Origin: Agrypnia vestita
Taxonomy: Eukaryota > Arthropoda > Insecta > Trichoptera > Phryganeidae
Direction of reading: 5' to 3'
DNA: 64,000 nt
Assembly: GCA_016648135.1 (NCBI GenBank)
Contig: JADDOH010001519.1
Span: 310,001 to 374,000 of the forward strand
Shown piece by piece: positions 24,401-36,400 of the stretch. The stretch's first letter is position 1; each line of letters starts with the position of its first letter. The notes beneath the pieces are model-generated. The model ran no database searches. It was not told the origin of the DNA and was given only the letters and a program-made list of their open reading frames with translations. Both the position numbers and the translations under genes were made by a program.

Positions 24401-27400
24401 ATAGGGAAGAGCTATCGGCGTATATCCTAAAGAACGGGGGGCCAGGAGAAGGTGATGGTCTCGCCCGCAACCCGAAACCTGGCCCAACCGTCAACATCTT
24501 CCCGTATGGTCTAGTGGCTAGGATACCTGGCTTTCACCCAGGAGGCTTGGGTTCGATTCCCGGTACGGGAACCACAGCCCCAGCCGTCAACTTCTCGTCG
24601 AGCTCCGAACCAGGGATACCTCCAGTCCCGTAAGCCCTTTCTGCCGGAGCCGAGGCACAGGGAGCGAGGCTCAGGGAACCCGAACAGGAGACCTAACCGG
24701 AAGGCAGACCACGGCCGAAAACCCGCTGGTGACCGTAGCCGCAGAGGTAGAAGATGACGCGAGGCTGAACAACCAGTTCTGGGGAGGACGCTTGAGGAGG
24801 TTCCAAAGCACGTGGAAGGAGTTCGGGGCACCACCTATAGTGCTGAGAATCCTCAGGGGCGCGAGAATCCCCTTTGTGGCCAAACCTCCGTTAGTCTTCC
24901 CCACCAGGCAGCTGTTGAGCAGCTTCAGCACGAAAGAGTCTCGAGACATGTCGAGTCACATTCAGGCCCTGAAGATGTCAGGCGTGCTGGAAAGAGCAGA
25001 TCATTCTCCGAGCTTCATCTCAAATCTGTTTCTAACTCCGAAGTCGGACAACTCCCTAAGGCCGATATTCAACCTGAAGGCGTTGAATGCCTTTGTGGAG
25101 GCGAAACCCTTCAAGCTGTTCAACCACTTTCGGGTCCCAGACTTCCTCCAGCCCAAAGATTGGTTGGTGAAAATCGACCTAACCCAGGCATACTTTCACC
25201 TACCAATAGCGGAATCGCACCGAAAGTTCCTGAGACTATACTACCAAGGGGAACTTCTCCAGATGACCTGCCTGCCCTTTGGCCTGTCATCAGCCCCGAG
25301 AATGTTCGCAACGCTGTCAAACTGGCTAGCGGGACTCTTGCGGAAGAGAGGAATAAGGACCGTAGTCTACCTGGACGACTTCCTTCTGGCCAATCAGTCA
25401 AGGGACCTGCTAGCGACCCAGGCAGTAGAGACGGTCAATCGTTCCAGCATCTGGGTTGGTGCATCAACCGCGACAAGTGTGTCCTTATACCTACCCAAAA
25501 GCTGGAGTTTCTGGGCATAACTTGGGACACCGAAGCCAACCAGAAATCCCTCTCGGACCGCAAGTGCTCTGGCCTTCGCCAAGTACTGCGCCGCCCGATC
25601 GAGGCCGGCAGTTGCTCCCCCAAGCAGGTTCTAGGCCTCTTGGGGAGACTCAACTTCGCAAACTTCGCCACCCCTCGGGGTCGTGTGCATTGCCGAAGAC
25701 GGCAGAGATTCAGCCGCCAGCTGCAGAGGCACGAGCCATCCAGACAAGTGGAGCGTCCTGCCGCGGTTCGGCAAGACCTAGAGTGGTGGTTGGAGGCCGT
25801 AAGGGAGTCCTGCCCAATACACGAGGCTCCCTTCTCCCACTTCCTGACTACAGACGCAGCGGACGCAGGTTGGGGCGGCCAGGTGGACGACAAGACGATA
25901 TCAGGCCAGTGGACCCCAGAGCAGATGCGGTGGCATTCCAACCAGAAAGAAGCCTTCGCTGTTTACGCAGTGATCAGGGATCACGCTTACCTGCTAAGAG
26001 GAACGAAGACCCTACTGCAGACAGACAACAAGACAGTAGTGACTTACATCAACAAGGAGGGGGGACAAGATCATTGGGCCTTCTGAAGATAACTCGAGAC
26101 CTCCTAGAGTTTATCGACCAGCAGGAAATATCTCTGACAGCGCAGTACATTCCAGGGAGATACAACGGGATTGCGGACCGACTCTCTCGGGTGACACCAC
26201 TCCCGGAATGGCACCTCCTGGAACCAGCGACAGAGGAAATATTCCGAATATGGGGACGTCCTCAGATCGACCTCTTCGCATCGGCCACCGCCCATGTGGT
26301 GCCAAACTACGTGTCGCTAGACTCAACCGATTGCTCGGCCTCCTATCTCAACGCATTCAGTCAGCATTGGGATTACGAGCTGGCCTGGGTATTTCCGCCG
26401 CCGAATCTCGTCCCAAGAGTACTGGCGCACTTGAACCTGGCAAGAGGCACCCTTCTCCTAGTTGTGCCAAGATGGGAGAAGACATTCTGGAGGGCCGATC
26501 TCAAACAACGAGCAAAGGGAGGGCCAATAAGCGTAAGAGATCTGAAGAGCGTCCTGATCGATACGTCGACAGAGTTTCCCCCACCGAGGGTGTCGGACCT
26601 CCAACTGGAAGTTTGGAGAATAGCAGTGGGTGGGAACAGCTATAGCGGATTGGAACCAGGAGGAACAGCAGCTGTTCAGATGTGGCTGGAGAGGCTCAAC
26701 GCTGAACACCTACAAGCCGGCCTGGGATAGGTGGCAGCGATAGTGTACCACGCATTCTGTCCAACCTCATAACCCTCCCCCTGCAACAGTGGCAAGATAT
26801 CTGGCCAACCTGTTCATCCACGAAGGGCTAGCCCCTCGAACAATATTGGTCCACAAATCGGCAATCGTATCCTTCTGTGGCCCAGCTCTTGATGCAGATA
26901 AGATTAGCTCGAACTTCCTCGTCAGGCACGTCCTTAAAGCCATCTCGGTTTCTGGTGGATGCACTGAGAGACCCCCGATCTGGAACCCCCGAGTAGTGGT
27001 GGAGTGGCTATGTGAAAACCCGCCAAGGAACAGCCGGTATGACGTGTCAAGGAGGACGGCCATACTACTCATCATGGCATCTGGGCGAAGAGTCCAAGAT
27101 CTGACACTTCTCAGAGTCACCCCGGACCGATTGATCGACAAAGGAGACTTACCGACTTACTTGACAAGATCTCCTCTATCGGGTAGAAAACTACCCGATA
27201 GAGGAGATCTTGTCAAGGGGAAACTGGCAGAGTGAAATCACCTTCCGAAAATTCTACCAAAGAGAGATAGTAGATAACCCCAAGCAACAATGCCCCCAGA
27301 GCTCATTAGCGCCTCTCCTTACGCCAATATAGGCAGTCACATATAACGTCGAACCACTAGGTCACCAGGTGATAACAAACAGATCTCTCATAATGGATTC

Positions 27401-30400
27401 CAGGCGTCGAGATGGAACACAAAATAAAAGAATTTTACCTTCCATTAAAATTCCTATTTTGTTTCCCTCGACGCCTGGAATCCAGGTAATCCCTACCTGG
27501 TGCATTATGAGTCATATGAAAGAAAAACCGTTGCGCCGACGCAACCGGAAACAGGGATACCAGCGGGAATAAATTGTCGCAAACAGGGAATCAGAGGGGG
27601 TAGGAACGCGTGTATAAGTGGCGAAACAGCAGGCTGTTCTCATAATGGATTCCAGGCGTCGAGGGAAACAAAATAGGAATTTTAATGGAAGGTAAAATTC
27701 TTTTATAAATTTTTATTACATAATTATATACTTGTATTATTTTTTTGCAAGTTTGGGATAACGAGGTTCCATAATTATGCAATAATTTTTTTATATTACC
27801 TCCTCAATGACTTGCCTCCTAGCCTCATCCAGCTGATCCCTCTCCCCGCGCAGCCTTCCCAGCTCCGCCTCCAGCGATCCCAGCTTGTGCAGAGCTTCGT
27901 GCTCCATGGCAGACATCCGCTCGTGAGCCTGAATAACAGACAATGTTCATAAACAACAAATCGCATTGGCAAAAAGCTACTTTCTTCGAGCTACATGGCG
28001 CTGTGATGCAAAAAACTGACAATATTTTTTAAAGGCTGGTGTGGTGTCTTACGATCTTATTAATAAGTGCGGTTATAGAGAAATTTGAATGTGTGTTAAG
28101 ATCAAACTGACTGGATTACGCAATAGAATTTTCATAGAGAATGAGATAAATAATTTAGGCTGAAAAGATGAGACAACTCAGGGGTGTAGCAGGAGTGACA
28201 TTAATGCTGGGAGTTAACGCTTTTTTAAGGAGGCTTGTTATATATAAATATTTTCAATAACCGGATAATTATGACATGTGTGTTGAAAGTTATTCATACC
28301 CATAAACAATCCTCCCGAAGAATTCACTTTTTAGACAGAGGCACTTCTAGCCCCAGAATGGATAGAATAAGAATGTGAATACGAGCAATCATAAGAACTT
28401 GGCAACTCTTGAGAAAAGGCGACTGGTGGATTGCCCCAGATCAAGTAGCGACAAAGACTTTATGAATATATGGGAAGATTATTATTATTATTGATAATGG
28501 GCAGGCAGCTTAAGCTGATAGGCCCATATCACTGTCTCTCATTTGAATATCCAGCCTATTCTTAAATTGACTGACACTGGCTGCAGACACAACGCCCTCA
28601 GGCAAACTGTTCCACATAATGACCACTCTATTGTTTAATGCACACTTTCTTGGGTTAAACGAGAACCGAGACTTGTTCAACTTCAGGTGATGTCCTCGAA
28701 GGTCCACATTAGTGTTCAATGCAAACATATCTGCCATATTAGGAATATTGCAGTAGTCCGTAAATTTCTCGATGAGGTCACCTCTTGCTCTTCGCTCCTG
28801 AAGCCTCGATGGAAGCGCCTTGTTGAGATTTTAAGCCCCCGACTCTAGGTTAAGTGGATGAGAATGACAATGACGGTGATGAGTGATAGGCTATGCTGAC
28901 TCTCCCGATTCTTCATATCTACACACTTTTATATGTATATCATCATATTAATTTCCAAAGGTGTAGGCAGAATGCAAAATATGCCACACATTTAAATTCT
29001 GACGCTTCTCACTTCTTAGGAAAGTAAAGGAGGGAAAAAGTCAGGCAAAGCGAACGCACAAGCGGTTGAAGGAATAATTCAATAAATATAATACTAACGT
29101 GGCCAAGTTCATCTTCAAGCTCGGCCACTTTCTCCAAGGCGGCAGTTTTGGTCTCGCTGTCCTCCATCAAGGCTGCCACATCGAATACATTGTCTAGGTA
29201 GGCAGATATCTGGACCTAAAAAAATATTCAACATGAGGAATGAATCTCCAAGATAATTTTGGGGCTGTAGTGTAACAGGCAGCGAGTTGAAAGTGCATAT
29301 TTTTCAGCCAAAAATACTACACAATAGTGATGGATCCGCTCTGTACTAACTACTACAATGTAGTACTACATTATATTGAAGTGCACACTTCACACCTTTT
29401 TAAGTGTGGTGCATACAACAAACTACATACTTCAAATTTTAAATTAAAAGTGTGATCTTTTTCGTGTGTGAAATTTTTGGTCAATATTTTTGTGAAGTTG
29501 ATGTAGATAAAATGAAATAATGTTGGAGGTTTTGACGTGGATAAAACGGTTGAAAAATGTATGATGGTTGAACGAAGAAAAGTTTGGAAACTGAAACAAC
29601 ATCCTTTCCCCCATGGGTTAGAAATTTTTTGGCATCGAATGACGAAATGTTTGGAAATTGAAACAACCCCCCCAACAAATTTTGGGACCGATTGATGAAT
29701 TGTCCAGTAGTAGTACACTTTTCAGGTAGTACTTCTTGTAGGTGATTGTAGGACAATTTTGTAGTACTACAATTAGTTCACTTCATGTAGTTTATTGAAG
29801 TAGATGAAGTGTGTAATGTTTCGGTACCTACTACAAATGTAGCGCACGCTTTGTAGTCTTCAAACTGGTGAACGTGTGTGTGTTGTAATCTTCATTTTAA
29901 AATGAAGTTTTTCACTTGGCTACACATAATTATTATTTAAAAAAAATATAAATATGTAAATATTTGTACATGTATTGTGTTGGTCAAGATTATCAATTCC
30001 TCAGATGAAAATACAGCAGAGAAACCTTACCTGCAGTTCCTCGCTCTCACAAAGGCGCAGCTTTTCCAGATAATCGTCTAATTTTAAGGATGTAAACTCG
30101 TATTGAAGATGTACCCTGAAGTTCATATCTTCAACCGAGTGAACAACGATATTCACAAACTGCATGCAAGCCACCTGAAGAAACATAAGATATGAATATG
30201 TATACCTGTATCTCAGAGGTACAGATATACATACAGATATTCGAGGTAGCAGATATAAATAATATAAAATAAAAAAATTATAAAAAAATATTTAAAAAAT
30301 ATAGCAAAACAGATATATTTTTTACAGGAGAGCAGAATGAATGTTGTTAGCTAATCTCAACCTTCATCAAAATAGGACATTCATATTCCTTTTTGTAATT

Positions 30401-33400
30401 AAGGTTGTGCCTTGTGAAAAAATATCCCAGATAAAGTAGGTGAACATTTACAATAGTTCACCTCTGAAAAATTTCATCTTCTAATCATAATAAAAATATT
30501 TTTTTCATGTAATTTAATTTTCTACTTTTTAGACTTATTATTACCCAGAGTACAAAATCATTTCGGTAGAAAACTAGTGCTTTGGTGAGTTCATTAACTG
30601 ATTTCCAATATAAAACATTGATTATGATGGATTAATTGATTAAAGAGTAAATCTGATACTAAAAAAGAATAATAAAAATAATAATTGATACATGTACTGT
30701 CATCGAAAATACGTCTGCGTGCTAAATTTCAGCTCGATTGGACATTGGGAAGCGGGTGAAATATTGATTATAAGATTCCGTCCAGAAGGTGAAGTAATAA
30801 TATAATAAGTGGTAATACAGAAAAACACAATTAAACCAAATTATTATAATTATTTAAAAAATTTATATGCATTCAGATACTGTTTTTGGCAAAAATCTGA
30901 CCGACTAAATATAGCCAACGCGCACTGTTATGCGCCAATTAAATTTAAAAGGTATGGGTCGCTCTCTGGCGACATAAACATATTTTGACAGCCATTCACT
31001 TGGCCCTAGAGGTAGACGATGCGACATATCTTATAACAGCAAGCGCCTCTTCCCTGCTGTTGACGGGATGCAGAGATTTGACAGATCCCGTAAAGAGGGC
31101 GTATTGTCGGTAGGTACGGTCATAAGTGAAGAGTGTCCATATAGGTAGACTTTTTAGCAGAGGGTAACTTTGAGGTCTCCTGGTCTCGATCAAAAGATAT
31201 AATTTCTATCGAAATGTGAGGATGTCAAAATATCCACGATATTATGATTCATAAATTATTTTTGTAGTATGAGTGGTGTACGGGGCATCCTAAAGTCTGA
31301 TATGATTGCATCAGAGTGACCTGTCACAGAAGGGAAAACCCACGATAATGTAATCACTGACTGGAAACGGATGGTTGTATTACTCTAGTTATAGCACTAC
31401 CTATATCTAGTTATAGTATTACTCAAAGACCTTAAGGCGGCACATTCACTGCAAATGCATATTTGGGCATTTTTTTTTACGAAAATTTATTTTTCATTAT
31501 TCATTATTTTTTTATTATTCATTTATATCAGAATGTATATTCTAGACTGCAATTTTTTTGGTCAATAACTTAATTATGCTTACATATAAATTCATTAAAA
31601 ATTTGCACCACCTAGGACACTAAAAACGATTGTTTGGCCGCGGCCTCTCGATTAATGTTTATATTTTCTTAATTATTGTAAATAATGTTCAGTTTATTAC
31701 TTTAATATAAGAACAAAGGTTCTATCTAAATAATCGCCCAAAAAAATTGCAGTTTAGAATTTACATTCTGATATATTATTATTATTATTATTATTATTAT
31801 TGATAATGGGCAGGCAGCTTAAGCTGATAGGCCCATATCACTGTCTCTCATTTGAATATCCAGCCTATTCTTAAATTGGTTGACACTGGCTGCAGACACA
31901 ACATCCTCGGGCAAACTGTTCCACATATTGACCACTCTATTGCTTAATGCATGCTTTCTTGGGTTACACGAGAACCGAGACTTGTTCAACTTCAGATGAT
32001 GTCCTCGAAGGCCCACATTAGTGTTAAATGCAAACATATCTGTCATATTAGGAATATTGTAGTAGCCCGATAGAATCTTGAATGTCTCGATGAGGTCACC
32101 TCTTGCTCGTCGCTCCTGAAGAGTGGGAATGAATAATAAAAACCCATACTGTTGAGGAAAAATAAAACGCCGAAATATGCATTTGCAATGAATGCCCAGC
32201 CTTGAGTAATTAATCTGGATTTAATTTTCATTTCATTAGCCAAAAATTTTTAAGACTCTACCGAGTAAGTTTACGTTGGCCAATGTCGATTACAACAAAT
32301 GTAAACATTGTCATTTAGACGTCACCAAGTTGGATTAAAAACCATCAAGAATGATACGTTCAGTGTTTACCACTCACCATAAACTCAATGTGAAAGTTGT
32401 CATAGTTCATGAAGTATTCCATAAGCGTGTAGAAGCGATGTTGCTCTTCGCAGACCAGCTTGAAGTTGTCGAATGCCGACAGAATGATCTGGTGGCCTCC
32501 CTTCACTAGACAGATGGCAGCCAACAGCTCCAAGACCAGGGCCTTGGTGCGCAGGGAGTGATGGACGAGGCTCAGAGCTATGCTGTTGATCGCCTCCCGA
32601 TGCTGGATTACCATGTTGAAGCCGTACTAAAAGTAAACACGAAATTTTGTTAGTTTGAGTGCCGATTAATCGGCGTTTATTAGCTAGATAACATCTTTTT
32701 TTTATAACAGCTTGCATCACACATGATTAATGGTAAGAATATGATTATAACAGAGCTTATGAGGAAGATAGCAATAAGTACAATTTACAGTTTTTTTTGT
32801 GCAGGCCTTTATCGTTACCTACCTCGCTAGATACATAAATGACCTGTTCTGAGGTAAGTAGCCATTCCATTCATTGGGACTCTATTAAAATATCTCATTT
32901 TATGGTAGCGTTATTAAAAGAATAAGAAGAAAGTAAGGTAAAGTAGTAAAGATAAAGAAATAAAGTAAATAAGAATTAAAAGGTAAGTAAAGTAAAGTAA
33001 ATTAAAGTAAAAGTATATACATACATATATGAACAAACAAAGGTGTAAATAAGTCAATTAAAGTAAATGGTACGAGAAAAGTGAATTTTAATGTTTGTCG
33101 AGTGTGTCACAAGATGTATTATGGATGTCTCAGAGACGAATCTATATTTTTACATGGGAAAGTAGGTATGAAAGTCTTTGGGTTTCATGGGGCTTACGGC
33201 CTATCGTACCGCTGGCTTAAGTGATAACTTTACACAGTGTAACGTTCACCATTTCCACCCATGATAGACTACAACATCTATCAAATTTTTAAAGTTGACT
33301 ATATGTTTAAGTTACATGACTTGTTTCGTATGTGAGTTGTATTTTTATTACTGACACCTGTAGTCCAAAGCTTTTTCATTCCCATAATCCAATACAGATG

Positions 33401-36400
33401 TCACTATTGATAATGACGTATCTATATTTTGATTGGAGTTTAATGTTGTGTATATGAGATTCTTCCGAATTACATATTAACATTACACTAGAATACACCT
33501 GAAAATAGCCTTATCTCTATGAGACGTCTATAATATATCTACTAATGATGCCACCCTGGGGATAAAATCGAGTATTGTGTTCTTGAAAAAATTAGACATA
33601 CTCAAAATATTATGAGTGTGTTACAGTTGGTAGTTATAACCGAGTCGACTCATAACTACCAACTGAAGGTCGCGATAATGGGGTTTCATTGTATTTGTAT
33701 GACTTGGGAAATAATGCAGATTTAATCTATTCAAAATAGTACAATTATGTATGTATTAACTTTTTCAAACAGTTTATTATTAATAAATATACGTATTCCA
33801 TTGTGTTTCTTAATCATAGGAAATGCTTGAACTTAAATAAAGGTATGACAAATTGCAAAGTTCACCATCGCATTATTTTTAAAAATAATACTAAACTATT
33901 TGAATAATGAGTGTTGTAAAATGACTAAATATAAATTTACTTATGAGTGTAAGTTGGGGAAGTATCAAACTATATACGGATTTTATTTAATGAAAAATTT
34001 AGTCCCCTAATTAATACATTTATCTTCTTTGAAAATGAGGCTAAGCCCACAGAGTGTAAAATTATACAGAGTTGAACTAAACCCCTTTTTTAGTCGAGGG
34101 GGCTGGGACTCAGCGGAAGTATATTCAATTCAATTTATTTCATGATAATATGTACATGACAAACAAAATGTTTAAGGCATACATATTAGGAAGTGTATAT
34201 CAAAAATGAAAATATTTAATAAATTAAAAATCCTATCCTCCCTCACATATATTTAAGACACTTTATACTGCTGTTTATAAGTATTTATTCTTCTTTTTCT
34301 TTTAGTAAATCTGTTGATCTGTGATACAGAAAACTACGCCTCCTGGGATGAAGAATTCAAGCTATGCCTCCATCTTTTCAGTGGGCGTCGTCCAGAGGGG
34401 ATTTCGTTCGCTGCTGTATGCACGAGCACTGTCCATTCTGGCTACGTGATCTCTCCAGAATCTCCTTCTGGATCTACTCCATCGCGCTGTGTCCTCTATT
34501 TTGCAGGTTTTACTTATGTCTGTATTTCGGACACAATCACATAGAGGTTTTCCAGTAATGGATCTCAGCATTTTTTCTTGCATAGTTAAGTCCCTTCGGA
34601 AACAAAACATATTTTTTACAAAAGACATTTTTTTTTTTAAATTTCTTTCTAAACTGAGTTTATTCTGATAAAAATGCCCGTTTGTAATTAAACGCGACTT
34701 ATTTGCTAAGACATTATACTTTGGTTTGACCTTTTCACCTTTTCACCATTGTTTCAAAATTTACAAGTTCATAGTAATTTTATTAAATCAAACATATTGG
34801 AACCAGACTGTGTACATACTAAGAAATTGAAGTTAGTTCATCTATACTAATATACAAAGAGGCAAAGTTTGTGGGTTTGTAAGTGTGGATGTAGGAGGTA
34901 ATCTCCGAAACTACTCATCCGATTTCAAAAATTCTTTCACCAATATTTAGAATGGACTATCAGAGTAGACGTACGTTATATATTATCCTGTCAAAATAAG
35001 AGGGCTTTTTATGGTGACCTATTTTACAACTAAAGTCGACGAAAAAATGGTCGAGCGATGCGTTTTTTTACGAATGCTGCATTAACAGTAAGAGATATTT
35101 AACACATTCCACCACTAATAATATGACATAATTTGATAATTAAAAACACTATTTAATTATTACATCTTTTATTTCAAAGAAACCTTAACAAAAAACGGTA
35201 CAACATAGAGTGCCACCACGATAACTTGGCGTGCGATGGAGGTCGCCCCTGTCGCAAAACAGAAGTTGCCAGGTTGTAAATTTATTACACAATTCATAAT
35301 GTACTGAATGTCCAGTGACCAGTGTCAATATAAATTTGGTCGGATAACAGCGCGCTCCGTGGCGGCCGCTCTATCTGTCAAACTATCAGACGGTAATATC
35401 GGTCCATTATTTGCTTTTTCAGCTTCGCAAAACTTTAATACTTCATTGGCAATTGTTCTTGCACCACCGCGGACTGTTTTGGTTGTTTTGGACATAATAA
35501 TTCAGTGTATATTGGTAATCAAGATGTCACAGCTCCCGAGTAAATACAAAATTGTATTGAATTACAGGGCGAGGGGTTGCCGCCGGGTCTGGGCGGGGCG
35601 GGTTTTAGTTCCAATCCTGCAGCACGCCAAGTTATGTTGGGCAATTTTTTATTTTTTATTTGGATATTTGTTTAATCTTCATCTCCGGGCAGTTTTGGAA
35701 GGGTATGGTAACTCGCGATCTACGTGTTGTTCTATTGAAGTGTCACTTGACACTTCAGAATCACTAGTTGAACACTCCAAATCGTTTTTCGAAGATGTAA
35801 AATCACTTGAATCACTAGCACATTCTTCAATTTCACTTTCACTATAACCTTAAAGAAGCAATTGTTTAATTCCAACTTCATTTGATAAAATATTACGAGC
35901 GCGACGAGATCGTTTACTACTGCTGGCGGGCATTTTGGAAACACTGTTGGTTGTCAAAATACATGTTAAAAATAATAAGTAAAAAACATTAGTAATTATA
36001 TTTTTTCATATAAATATAATTCATAATTATTTTATCAACGATATTTACATGAATAAAGTTGTTGTCAATGATTTTTTATGCATAAAATGATTACGCAAAG
36101 ACAGATCAGCGTTTCGCCGGCTTAGTGCTTTAATACCATAATATAGTAGACCGACATTCGCCGGCTTCGTGTGTCAATGGGTTAAATACTTTCTATAGAG
36201 AAGTTGTTGAACTTAGCAGTTCTATAAAAATGTCAGCGATGACATATATCTATATGACAAGGTTAATACACATATTGACATAAATACAACATAAATCTAC
36301 GCATGCAAAGCCATGCGGGTAAGCTAGTGTCTATATATTTTGGTTGTCTGTGTACTAAACCAATGTTCTTATCATAGTATAGACATTCGATAAACAACAA

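Larger units (their letters stand above)
23204..27706 (+). mobile_element. DIRS-like tyrosine-recombinase retrotransposon (4.5 kb, degenerate)
   Basis: The inverted terminal repeats are at 23218-23368 and about 27510-27664. There is a gag-like ORF, an RT/RNase H ORF and a tyrosine recombinase, followed by an internal complementary region (27387-27484). Read in reverse, the internal region reproduces the right terminus joined to the left terminus. This defines both ends with the shared trinucleotide TAT (23204-23206, 27704-27706). This architecture is specific to DIRS elements, which replicate through a circular intermediate. Each ORF is damaged: a frameshift near the end of gag, two in RT/RH, and part of the recombinase lost. 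It sits in formin intron 8 in the antisense orientation. Confidence 0.9.

Noticed and set aside
23567..24949. Several minus-strand open frames over 60 codons
   Set aside because: They are shadows of the GC-rich gag and RT ORFs of the DIRS-like element.
35308..35847. 179-codon open frame
   Set aside because: It lies inside the piggyBac-like insertion, partly antisense to the presumed transposase N-terminus, and has no domain.
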